Of a stretch of DNA of 64,000 nucleotides, positions 1 to 8,284 are shown in pieces; position 1 is the stretch's first letter; each line of letters starts with the position of its first letter. Position numbers and translations under genes: made by a program. The notes beneath the pieces are model-generated. The model was given only the letters and a program-made list of their open reading frames with translations, did not search any database and was not told the origin of the DNA. Where the stretch lies: positions 1-64,000 of the forward strand of contig JAIPCX010000004.1 of the NCBI GenBank assembly GCA_021737945.1, given 5' to 3'. Origin of the DNA: Polynucleobacter sp. (GTDB lineage: Bacteria > Pseudomonadota > Gammaproteobacteria > Burkholderiales > Burkholderiaceae_D).

Positions 1-316
1 CAACACCCGAATAGGTGTCATTGGCGGCTTGAATCGTCAACTCTTTTAATCGAGTCAACACATCGGTGGCATTGCTCGCCGCTGTTTCTTGCTGAGACAG
101 CTTGTCTTTAACGGAATTAATCGTCGACACATAGGCATTCTGGCGATCAATCGCTGATTTAAGCCGTGTAATCGTCGCAGCCTGATCTGGCGCATCGCTA
201 GGCTTATTGATTTGCTTAGTCGTTGAGAGTTGCGTCTGAGTTTTAGACAGGCGATCTTGGGTGACACCCATTTGCGCAATCGCACGGTCAAACATTAGAT
301 TCGTAGAAATTTGCAT
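1..316 (-). CDS. flgL: Flagellar hook-filament junction protein FlgL (partial, N-terminal part only)
   Basis: FlgL is the second junction protein between hook and filament; it is exported by the flagellar type III system. The reading frame starts at an ATG read leftwards from position 316 and gives MQISTNLMFDRAIAQM, the flagellin-like N-terminal helix of FlgL, followed by a long helical stretch rich in Q, L and K. The gene runs off the left end of the window, so only about 105 residues are present. A GAGGAAA ribosome site lies about 10 nt upstream of the ATG. It follows flgK after 29 nt and ends the flgB-flgL operon as far as can be seen. Flagellin shares this N-terminal fold, but the position after flgK makes FlgL the clear choice. 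Confidence 0.9.
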   Translation of the reverse strand, partial: MQISTNLMFDRAIAQMGVTQDRLSKTQTQLSTTKQINKPSDAPDQAATITRLKSAIDRQNAYVSTINSVKDKLSQQETAASNATDVLTRLKELTIQAANDTYSGV

Positions 317-345
317 ACTTAGGTTTCCTCGCTATTTCAACATCA

Positions 346-3300
346 TCAACGTATTTGTAAAATAGAATCAAACAAGGTGCTGGCAGTCTGCATCGCTTTT
401 GCAGAGGCTTGATACGCTTGCTGAAAGCGAATTAAATCAGCTGCCTCACTGTCTAACGACACACCCGAAATTTTATCGCGTGCTTCAATCGCATGCTCAT
501 TCACTACTTGAAGTGCTGTTTGAGCAATCGTCGCCTGATTAGAAAAATTACCTGCCTTGCCGACGGTTTCCGAATAGCTTTCTGAAATCGTGCTGCCATT
601 CGGTCCGCCTATGATTTTTTTGCTTTTCAGAGCAATCATCTCTAGCATGACCTGATTATTTCCTGTGCCATCATGGTCACCATCCATACGGAAGGAATCG
701 CCAGACATCGGTGGCTTGTTCAATGTGAACTTCAGACCTTGATACTCAATACCTTGCTTCGCATCGTAATCACGCTCCGCTAAAATCGTCGTGAGTTTAT
801 TTTGCGGATTTGTCCAAGTGATTTGATAGCGAGTGTCTGAGGTAAACTTGACATCGAAATTTTGTGCCCGCAATGTGGAAATACGATCGGCATTTAAGGA
901 TGCTGGATCCTTCATGGATGCATCAAATTTACCCGCCACCGTGCCACTACCATCGCCGGTTACGAACACCAATAAATCTTCCGGCGCAGCGCCATCGATA
1001 TAGGCGCCAGTACGTAAACCCAGCTTGGCTAATTCGGCGGGGTCACCCATTTGACCAAAGCCAACTTGAATCGCACCCACACTTTCCAAACTCAACGCGC
1101 CTCGATAAGGACCATTGCCAACTCCAAGTACATTGCCGCCAAACAGGGAGCCAACTTTTATGTCTGCACCACTCTGATTAGAAATAGTGATTGATTTGTC
1201 TGTTCCCAGCTCAGCCTTAACTTTTGAATACGTACCATCGGTTACACCCAAGGCATTTTTATTGGTATAGGCACCATCTTTTACACCTAAGGCATTCGCG
1301 CTTGATGTAGGACCAATCTTGATACTGATACCGGTCGTGTTTTTGAGAACGATGTCGTCTATAGTTTGGGTGACGCTAACGCCCGTCGCACTGGTCTGGT
1401 CGTTAATTGCTTTTATAAGATCAGAGGTTGAAGCGAAGCTACCATCGGCATTACTGCCCGTGATGGTCACGCCATTGATATCCAGCGGCTGCGTCAAATT
1501 AAGACGGGCCGCAGTGGTAGTCACTACACCGACTGAAGGACCCACCACGATGTCGCCACCAATAAGATGTTTGAGCGTGATGGCAGCTCCATCTTGAGTA
1601 GCGATAACACCCGTATCGCTCGTGTGACGATTGATCGCCTCCAAAAGATCAGAGTCAGAACTAAACGTCCCATCGGAATTATTACCCACGATATGTACAC
1701 CATTGATATCCAGAGGCCGATTTAAGTCCAGCTTAGTCGTCGTGGTTGTGACATTTCCTGTCTCAGCTAAGTTAATGGCTGTTACCAAATCAGACGCATT
1801 CAGATAACTACCGCCAACGCCAGTACCTAGAATGCTGACACCATTGAGTGAGAGATTACCGGTCGAGAGATTATCTTTGAACTGATCACGCGCTACGATA
1901 ATTTCTGTTCTGGCCGTTGCAACGACTGGCGGATCGAAGGTACTGCCGACACTATTAATCCATGACGTCATGTCCGATGCTTGCAGCGAACGACCGAGAT
2001 CTAAAGGCCCCAGCGCTTTGCCATTAATCGTAATCGCATCACCCATAATGCTATCGACATTCGACGGTATGACTTCACCAGAAATCTCGGCCGAGGTATA
2101 TTCAAGCGGCTTGATCGCAGTGAAATAATTCCCCATCGGTTTACCCAGCACCTCCATATCACCCAACTTGCCCTTTGGTCCGTAACCAATGGTGATGTTT
2201 CCAGCTTGAGAAAAATTCAGTATGCCTTTGTAAGTCTGCTCGTTGAGGATCTTGCCGTCCTCATCCATTTGACCGACAAAAATATCGCGCCCACCATAAC
2301 CGCTCGCATTACTCAGCACTAGCTGCCTATCTTTTACGACGGCCTCAACATTGGCTAAGCTACCTATTGAATTATTAATATAACTAGCCAAGTCAGCTAA
2401 GGTGGCGCGTGTAGGATCAGCAGGAACCGCTACGCCGTTCACGTACATACCCAGCGTTGGATCGACGACATCCGTGGTGACCGTAGTCAAGGCATTCACC
2501 GATACCGTTGGCACCATACCGATGCTGGCACGGTTCAACCAATTGGCAACATCACTCGCTTGTATGGTGCGCGACGGTGCAGTAGCTAATAATTGCGGAA
2601 GTGGCTTGCCATTAATCGTCAAGGTATTGGCGGCTATAGCCTCTACTTGACCATCCACGGCTTGGCCATAGTTCTCTACCCAGGTACGAACCGACGGCAG
2701 TACATCATGCTCGGTGGTGAATTGGGTCTCTTGTGCGAAATGTTCAATCGGCTTAGCTTGCAAACCATAAAAGACATTCAACTGCTTATAGCCGGTATCA
2801 CCTGATTGATTTAAGTAGTGCGTTGAATACGTCGATCCTTTGAAAAATCCATTTTTTTCTGTGACTAGCAAATCTGCTTCGGTTGCATCGGTTAGTGGCG
2901 CACCGACTAATTGACGCCCATCACGTGTAAAAATTTGTAACTGCTGATTATTGGTCGCACCATCCAAATACAGATTCCAGTTATTGCTACCCAGCGGTAT
3001 TTGTCCCAACAGCTTGCCTTGCGGCGCGTTAACACCCGAACTTGGATCGGGATTGTTTTTAATAATCGTGGCGATTGAGGGTACAACGGTAGGGTTCGCG
3101 AAATTAGCTGCGTAACTCAACGTCGCGTCAGCATTTGAAAGGTTTAGATCGTTTTCAATGACACGAAATAAAGCGGCCGCAGACACCTTTGCGGGATCAT
3201 CAATCGCCAAGCTGATACCAGCAGATGCTCGGTCAATGGTAATGACTTCACCCGAAAGCTCATCTGTGGTGGAGGTCGCATCGATTTTGAAAAGATCCGT

Positions 3301-4266
3301 ACCTACATTGCCACTCAGATCAATACCGTTGGTATGAATAGCATTGACTTGATCAACGACGGTTTTAGCCAGAAAATCTAACTGCGCCATCGTTGGCTGA
3401 AGCATTTGTTCACGGAATGTGAGCAATCCTCCGAGCTGTCCATTGCCTATGCCAGGAATCGTCTCTTTGGTTCCATAAGGATCCAAGACAATCGCCACTC
3501 GACCCAAATCTTGTTCATCAAACTTAGCACCTAATTCAAACGCTTTTTGACCATTAACTACAACGCCCACCTTGCCATTATTGGTCAAGCTGATATTGAC
3601 TGTTCCATTCTCTGCTGTGGTGACATTAAGCTGAACCAACTTGGACAGATTTTTAAGTAATAGGTCGCGCTGATCTAACAATTGCGGTGATTGACGTTCA
3701 ATAGATACTTCTCGACCTAGCTGTTTATTCACCAAGGCAATTTGCGAGGTCAGTGTATTGATCTGCTCAATGGTTTGATTGGTAGATGCGCGAGTCTCGG
3801 TATCAAGCGTTGTCATTTGTGATGACAACTCGCGGAAGCGACCGGCTAAGCCATCAGCATCTCTCAAAAATTGAGCACGCAATACGGTCGATGCTGGATC
3901 AGTCGATAATTGCTGCGCTGTCGCAAAAAATTTATCTAACGCTGGTGGTAAACCCACCGTATCACTACCCATTAGATCGACAATGCGATTAGCAAAGTCA
4001 ACCATGGGCTGTTGAGTATTTAATTCACTAGTGGTGTTACGTAGATTTTTCTCTAGAAATTCATCATAAGCGCGCTTGATACCATCAAAGCGAACGCCGG
4101 TACCGATATACACGGTACCCATTTTGCGAGGCGCTGCTTCAGCGAGTTCGGATTCCTGACGTACATAGCCCTCAGTATTCACGTTAGCAATATTATTGCT
4201 GACCGTACCCAACGCACGCTGATATGCCATCACTGCATTACTACTAATTCCAAGCAGATCACTCAT
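346..4266 (-). CDS. flgK: Flagellar hook-associated protein FlgK, very long form with IN-motif repeats
   Basis: FlgK is the first junction protein between hook and filament. The N-terminus (MSDLLGISSNAVMAYQRAL, then NNIANVNTEGYVRQ) and the C-terminus (about 1265-1306, ending SAKAMQTASTLFDSILQIR) are the conserved rod/hook/junction helices. At 1306 aa it is roughly twice the usual FlgK length. The extra mass lies in the middle: between about residues 540 and 1090 there are at least five modules of the flagellin IN type, with cores such as LTINGKPL, ITINGKAL, LSLNGVSILG, LDINGVHIVG and LDINGVTITG, each followed by a helix ending in AIN or WIN. The two near 844 and 922 are the most alike, which suggests duplication. 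The gene overlaps flgJ by one base. The reading frame is intact. Confidence 0.95.
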   Translation of the reverse strand: MSDLLGISSNAVMAYQRALGTVSNNIANVNTEGYVRQESELAEAAPRKMGTVYIGTGVRFDGIKRAYDEFLEKNLRNTTSELNTQQPMVDFANRIVDLMGSDTVGLPPALDKFFATAQQLSTDPASTVLRAQFLRDADGLAGRFRELSSQMTTLDTETRASTNQTIEQINTLTSQIALVNKQLGREVSIERQSPQLLDQRDLLLKNLSKLVQLNVTTAENGTVNISLTNNGKVGVVVNGQKAFELGAKFDEQDLGRVAIVLDPYGTKETIPGIGNGQLGGLLTFREQMLQPTMAQLDFLAKTVVDQVNAIHTNGIDLSGNVGTDLFKIDATSTTDELSGEVITIDRASAGISLAIDDPAKVSAAALFRVIENDLNLSNADATLSYAANFANPTVVPSIATIIKNNPDPSSGVNAPQGKLLGQIPLGSNNWNLYLDGATNNQQLQIFTRDGRQLVGAPLTDATEADLLVTEKNGFFKGSTYSTHYLNQSGDTGYKQLNVFYGLQAKPIEHFAQETQFTTEHDVLPSVRTWVENYGQAVDGQVEAIAANTLTINGKPLPQLLATAPSRTIQASDVANWLNRASIGMVPTVSVNALTTVTTDVVDPTLGMYVNGVAVPADPTRATLADLASYINNSIGSLANVEAVVKDRQLVLSNASGYGGRDIFVGQMDEDGKILNEQTYKGILNFSQAGNITIGYGPKGKLGDMEVLGKPMGNYFTAIKPLEYTSAEISGEVIPSNVDSIMGDAITINGKALGPLDLGRSLQASDMTSWINSVGSTFDPPVVATARTEIIVARDQFKDNLSTGNLSLNGVSILGTGVGGSYLNASDLVTAINLAETGNVTTTTTKLDLNRPLDINGVHIVGNNSDGTFSSDSDLLEAINRHTSDTGVIATQDGAAITLKHLIGGDIVVGPSVGVVTTTAARLNLTQPLDINGVTITGSNADGSFASTSDLIKAINDQTSATGVSVTQTIDDIVLKNTTGISIKIGPTSSANALGVKDGAYTNKNALGVTDGTYSKVKAELGTDKSITISNQSGADIKVGSLFGGNVLGVGNGPYRGALSLESVGAIQVGFGQMGDPAELAKLGLRTGAYIDGAAPEDLLVFVTGDGSGTVAGKFDASMKDPASLNADRISTLRAQNFDVKFTSDTRYQITWTNPQNKLTTILAERDYDAKQGIEYQGLKFTLNKPPMSGDSFRMDGDHDGTGNNQVMLEMIALKSKKIIGGPNGSTISESYSETVGKAGNFSNQATIAQTALQVVNEHAIEARDKISGVSLDSEAADLIRFQQAYQASAKAMQTASTLFDSILQIR

Positions 4267-4730
4267 TATTCAACTCCCGCATCAGTTACTGGGGTCACGG
4301 ACCGTGGCTTGACATTAAATTTTTCAGGGCGCACCAGTTCGATCGCCTTTGGGCCACTTAATGGCAGTGCTTCTTGCTCGGGCTTGATGGTCATTGGCTC
4401 AGCTTTGGCTTTGTAAGCCGCGCCAGCTTCTTTACTGCGGTCTATACTTTTAACCAGCATGTCAGCCACACCCAAGGTATTACGCTTTGCAAGTTGTACC
4501 GAGAGCTCACGGTCGTACATCTCTTGAAATGCTTCCTCATGATCCGACGTCATGAGACCTTCCTTATCGGTGGCCTCACGCATAGACTTGAGCATCATCT
4601 GAATGAACATCGCCTCAAACTGCGTCGCCGTCTCACGCGTCGCTTTTTCTTCGCGTCGCTGCGCCTGGCCGCGCAAGGCGCCCATACCAGCAAAGTCTAG
4701 CGTCGATTTAGGAAGGTCGAAATCACTCAT
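4266..4730 (-). CDS. flgJ: Minimal FlgJ, rod-binding domain only
   Basis: FlgJ caps and helps assemble the flagellar rod in the periplasm. The 154-residue product has the rod-binding signature around residues 35-95 (FEAMFIQMMLKSMREATDK, then FQEMYDRELSVQLAKRNTLG). Enterobacterial FlgJ is about 310 aa and carries a peptidoglycan hydrolase domain after this part; here that domain is absent. The tail is short and proline-rich, and the stop overlaps the flgK start by one base, so this looks like a natural short form and not a frameshift. A separate LysM-transglycosylase gene upstream of flgB may provide the enzyme activity. There is no Sec signal peptide, as expected for a type III export substrate. 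Confidence 0.93.
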   Translation of the reverse strand: MSDFDLPKSTLDFAGMGALRGQAQRREEKATRETATQFEAMFIQMMLKSMREATDKEGLMTSDHEEAFQEMYDRELSVQLAKRNTLGVADMLVKSIDRSKEAGAAYKAKAEPMTIKPEQEALPLSGPKAIELVRPEKFNVKPRSVTPVTDAGVE

Positions 4731-4764
4731 CGTAATGCTCTCGTAATACTTTCTTAGCTCAGCG

Positions 4765-5907
4765 TTAGATCACGACTAATTCAGCACGCAAACTTCCCGA
4801 GCTCTTTAAGGCTTCTAAAATGGCAATCAATGCGGACGGTGTTGCACCCACTTGATTGATCGCATCCACAATTTGACGCAAATCCACACCCGCTTGGAAC
4901 AGGAACATCGGTTTGTTCGGTTCGTTAACGGCCACATTTGCGTTCTGTACTGCCGCTGCCTGACCGGGAGCGAACGCATTCGGTTGACTCACCTCATTCG
5001 TGGCCGCAATAGCGACAGAAATTGTGCCGTGTGAAACCGCAGCAGCGGTGACTTTGACATTGCGACTGATAACGACGGTGCCGGTTCGTGAGTTCACGAC
5101 TACCTTAGCCGCAGCCTCACCTGGAATGACATCGAGATTTTCAATCATGCTCATGAACGCTACCCGCTTTGACATATCGACAGGAGCGCGAACAGAAAGT
5201 GACACACCGTCCAAAGCTTTAGCAGTATCTTCGCCAAATGTTTTGTTTACGACATTGACAATTGCAGTGGTGGTCGTGAAATCTTGATCACGTACATTCA
5301 TCACTACGAATTCAGATTTATCGAAAGGTGTCTCGACAATACGTTCGACCGTCGCACCATTCGGAATGCGAGCTGATGTTGGTACGCCAATCGATACTTT
5401 GGAACCTGCTGCACTAGCATCGATACCGGTTGTTGTGACCAAACCCTGAGCTAGGGCATACACTTCGCCATCAACACCACGTAAACTAGTGAGAATCAAT
5501 GTACCACCACGCAAACTGCTAGCCTTACCCAAAGTACCGACATTGATATCGATACGCTGACCTGGCTTAGACATGCCAGGTAATTCAGCTGTCACCATTA
5601 CCGCAGCGACGTTTTGTACATCCATACGACCGGCAGCTGCAGCTGCTCGTTCAAAGTCAGACAGCGGACCATCCAGACCCACACCCATCTTAACCAACAT
5701 AGAACGAACGGTTTGCACTGTGAAAGCGACCTGCGCACCATCACCGGTACCTTGCAAGCCCACCACAATGCCATAACCCACTAACTGATTGCTACGCACG
5801 GCGGCAACAGATGCTAAGTCCTTTACGCGATCAGCTTGCGCGGGTTGAACAAACGCTAACGCCAGCATCAGTGTGCCGGCACAGTGTTGAATAAAACGAT
5901 TTTTCAT
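4765..5907 (-). CDS. flgI: Flagellar P-ring protein FlgI
   Basis: FlgI forms the periplasmic P ring, the bushing around the rod at the peptidoglycan layer. The product starts MKNRFIQHCAGTLMLALAFV and has a Sec signal peptide ending near AQA, followed by the family signature DRVKDLASVAAVRSNQLVGY and GIVVGLQGTGDG. The C-terminus (VDAINQVGATPSALIAILEA) is also typical. A start five codons earlier at 5922 is possible, but it has no ribosome site, whereas the ATG at 5907 has GAAAG six bases upstream. Length (about 380 aa) is normal. It sits between flgH and flgJ in the usual order. Confidence 0.95.
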   Translation of the reverse strand: MKNRFIQHCAGTLMLALAFVQPAQADRVKDLASVAAVRSNQLVGYGIVVGLQGTGDGAQVAFTVQTVRSMLVKMGVGLDGPLSDFERAAAAAGRMDVQNVAAVMVTAELPGMSKPGQRIDINVGTLGKASSLRGGTLILTSLRGVDGEVYALAQGLVTTTGIDASAAGSKVSIGVPTSARIPNGATVERIVETPFDKSEFVVMNVRDQDFTTTTAIVNVVNKTFGEDTAKALDGVSLSVRAPVDMSKRVAFMSMIENLDVIPGEAAAKVVVNSRTGTVVISRNVKVTAAAVSHGTISVAIAATNEVSQPNAFAPGQAAAVQNANVAVNEPNKPMFLFQAGVDLRQIVDAINQVGATPSALIAILEALKSSGSLRAELVVI

Positions 5908-5924
5908 AATTGACTTTCGCATGA

Positions 5925-6611
5925 TTAGAAGGGCCAGTATTTCCAGATGGCGCTAGTACCCCAACCGGCACGAGTCGCATTCGCCAAATCACCCGCAGCA
6001 CGATACGCAATTTGTGCATTGGCAAGACGACGTGATTGCACGGTACTAATAGCGCTTACATCATCAGGGCGAATCACGCCTGACACTTGAATCACTTCAC
6101 CACCTTCAGACATCGATAATTGTTTTTCACCGCGAATCACCAAATTGCCATTCCCTTGGACTTCCACCACGGTTGCTGCGATCGAACCTGTTAATGATGC
6201 TTGTTGATCTGCCGTGCCCTTACCTACATTGGTAGTTTTCCCGCCATCCGTTTTTAATCCACCTAATACACTGTTCAAACCAGACAAACGATTGGTGAGA
6301 CCGTTAGGTACAACATCCGTCGTCGCTTCACGACTGGTTTCATTATTTAAAGTTCTTGCGGCTTGTGTCGATTCATTTAATAAGACGGTGATAATGTCCC
6401 CGACGCGATAGTCACGGCGCTTGGCCTGCCACATATCAGTACTATCCGCGGCAAAAATGGCGCCGGTGTTTTGCTTGACTGATTCACGCGGCAAAGGCTG
6501 CACGGGTGAAAATTGATTCGAGTGCGCCATGGGCATAGGACCCGAGCACGCACTCAACATGAGTGCCGCAGTCAATGGCGCAAGAATCGCGCACGATTTA
6601 AGCATTTTCAT
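5925..6611 (-). CDS. flgH: Flagellar L-ring lipoprotein FlgH
   Basis: FlgH forms the L ring in the outer membrane around the flagellar rod. The N-terminus is a lipoprotein signal (MKMLKSCAILAPLTAALMLSAC) with lipobox LSAC, so the mature protein would begin at Cys22. The family core follows: DMWQAKRRDYRVGDIITVLL near residue 60, then GNLVIRGEKQLSMSEGGEVI and VSGVIRPDDVSAISTVQSRR near 155-195. The length of 228 aa is normal. The gene lies 11 nt after flgG and is followed closely by flgI, as in most proteobacterial flg operons. Confidence 0.96.
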   Translation of the reverse strand: MKMLKSCAILAPLTAALMLSACSGPMPMAHSNQFSPVQPLPRESVKQNTGAIFAADSTDMWQAKRRDYRVGDIITVLLNESTQAARTLNNETSREATTDVVPNGLTNRLSGLNSVLGGLKTDGGKTTNVGKGTADQQASLTGSIAATVVEVQGNGNLVIRGEKQLSMSEGGEVIQVSGVIRPDDVSAISTVQSRRLANAQIAYRAAGDLANATRAGWGTSAIWKYWPF

Positions 6612-6622
6612 CAGAGTCCCGA

Positions 6623-7408
6623 TTAGAGATTGTTATTTAAGAAGCGCAACATGCCATCGGCTGCTGAGATCGCCTTCGAGTTAATTTCATACGCACGTTG
6701 TGTCTCGATCATATTGACCATTTCTTCCACTACGTTGACGTTAGATGATTCCAGCATGCCCTGACGCAGCGTGCCGGCTGCTTGCGTACCTGGGTTAAGT
6801 AACTGAGGCGCACCACTGGCAACCGTTTCTTTGTAGAGATTGCCACCTAAGGGTGTGAGTCCGGGTGGATTAATAAACCGCGCTGTTTGAATTTGACCTA
6901 ACTGCTGTGCACCACCACCCGCAAATAATTCCACGCTCACGATACCGTCTTCACCAATCGTGATCGATGATGCGTTGGCTGGAATAACAATCGCTGGTGC
7001 CAGCGGTTGACCGGTCGAGGTCACCAATTGACCGGTGCTAGAAAGTTTGAACGAACCATCACGCGAGTAGGCGGTCGTACCATCAGCTTGCGTTATCTGG
7101 AAAAAACCTTCGCCATTAATCGCAATATCCAATGCGTTCTGGGTATTTATCATATTACCCTGAGCGTGAATCTTTTCAGTCGCAATAATCCGTGTACCGG
7201 TACCCTGCATCAGGCCTGTAGGCGCTTGCGTGGTGAGCGATGTTTGTCCACCTGCCTGACGTATGTTTTGATACAGCAGATCTTCAAACATTGCGCGATC
7301 ACGTTTGAAGCCTGTCGTATTCACGTTGGCTAAGTTGTTTGAGATGACGTTCAGTCGGGTCTGCTGTGCATCCAGACCCGTTTTGGCTACCCACATTGAA
7401 GCGTCCAT
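6623..7408 (-). CDS. flgG: Flagellar distal rod protein FlgG
   Basis: FlgG builds the distal rod. The 261-aa product has the rod-family N-terminal motif TRLNVISNNLANVNTTGFKR at residues 18-37 and the C-terminal motif VNVVEEMVNMIETQRAYEIN, followed by a SKAISAADGMLRFLNNNL end. The middle GDGIVSVELFAGGG part belongs to the FlgG-type beta domain. Length is that of typical FlgG, and the neighbours flgF and flgH are in the standard order. There is no Sec signal; it is exported by the flagellar type III apparatus. Nothing unusual was seen. Confidence 0.97.
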   Translation of the reverse strand: MDASMWVAKTGLDAQQTRLNVISNNLANVNTTGFKRDRAMFEDLLYQNIRQAGGQTSLTTQAPTGLMQGTGTRIIATEKIHAQGNMINTQNALDIAINGEGFFQITQADGTTAYSRDGSFKLSSTGQLVTSTGQPLAPAIVIPANASSITIGEDGIVSVELFAGGGAQQLGQIQTARFINPPGLTPLGGNLYKETVASGAPQLLNPGTQAAGTLRQGMLESSNVNVVEEMVNMIETQRAYEINSKAISAADGMLRFLNNNL

Positions 7409-7455
7409 GTGTTCCTCTCTTTATGTATTCTTTATCGTGCTACTAACTTCTAAAA

Positions 7456-8226
7456 TCAACGTGCCCTCAGCATGCTGGCACCCGCCTCGTCTAATGACTT
7501 AGCTTCTTTGATCGTACGAATCTGCGTCTCAAATGAACGCGAAAAATCAATTAACTTCACCATCGCCGTTACCGGATTCACATTACTGGCTTCCAAAGCT
7601 CCTGGAACAATTTGCGGCTGCACAGGTCCACTGGCGAAATCGCCATTCGGTGTGCGAAACTGAATATGCGGCGTGTACAAGGTGTCTTCTCTGCGCTGCA
7701 GCGTAATTTGGCTCGCATCGCGCGTCATCATCCGGGCAATCAAAACAGCTGGCGTCTCAGGTGGCTGTTGTGGGTCACGCGCAAAAATATCGCCATCTTT
7801 AGTAATCGATAAATCCAAACCCGGTGGGATAGTGATTGGATTACCTTGATCTGACAGCACGACATTATTCGAACCGGTTTCCAAAACGCCTTGTGCATTC
7901 AAACGTAAATCGCCACGACGGGTAAATGCCAGCTCGCCGTTTTTTGCTTGCACGCCCAGCACCGCTTTGTCGACTAACGCAATGTCGAGTTTTTGACCCG
8001 TCACCATCAAGTGGCCCTGATCAAGATTGACCGCATTATATTTTTCGATAAATGGCTGGATACGTGAATCCCAACCGTCGCCTTCTGCCTTCACGGCGAT
8101 CATGGCGTTTTCATAGCTCTTCTTAAAACCGACCGTCGATACGTTCGCCAATTCATTATTGAGCTGCTCGCGTAAAACGCGACGCTCATTAATGGAAGAC
8201 ATCGAGGTAAAGGCAAAACGATCCAT
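7456..8226 (-). CDS. flgF: Flagellar proximal rod protein FlgF
   Basis: FlgF is a proximal rod subunit exported through the flagellar type III system. The product (256 aa) begins MDRFAFTSMSSINERRVLRE, has the rod motif NNELANVSTVGFKKSYENAM near residues 23-42, the central GQKLDIALVDKAVLGVQAKN segment, and the C-terminal VNPVTAMVKLIDFSRSFETQ helix. These match FlgF better than FlgG because of the shorter N-terminus and divergent NNELANVSTVGF motif. Its length is normal, and it lies between flgE and flgG. Confidence 0.95.
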   Translation of the reverse strand: MDRFAFTSMSSINERRVLREQLNNELANVSTVGFKKSYENAMIAVKAEGDGWDSRIQPFIEKYNAVNLDQGHLMVTGQKLDIALVDKAVLGVQAKNGELAFTRRGDLRLNAQGVLETGSNNVVLSDQGNPITIPPGLDLSITKDGDIFARDPQQPPETPAVLIARMMTRDASQITLQRREDTLYTPHIQFRTPNGDFASGPVQPQIVPGALEASNVNPVTAMVKLIDFSRSFETQIRTIKEAKSLDEAGASMLRAR

Positions 8227-8284
8227 GTCGGTTTCTCTAGTGTGTCAATAAACAGTCAAATAAAGAGTCAAATAAACAAACAAC

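Noticed and set aside
4266-4730. Frameshifted or truncated flgJ pseudogene
   Set aside because: The stop overlaps the flgK start by one base and the sequence beyond is clean flgK. Short FlgJ proteins with only the rod-binding domain are a known form.
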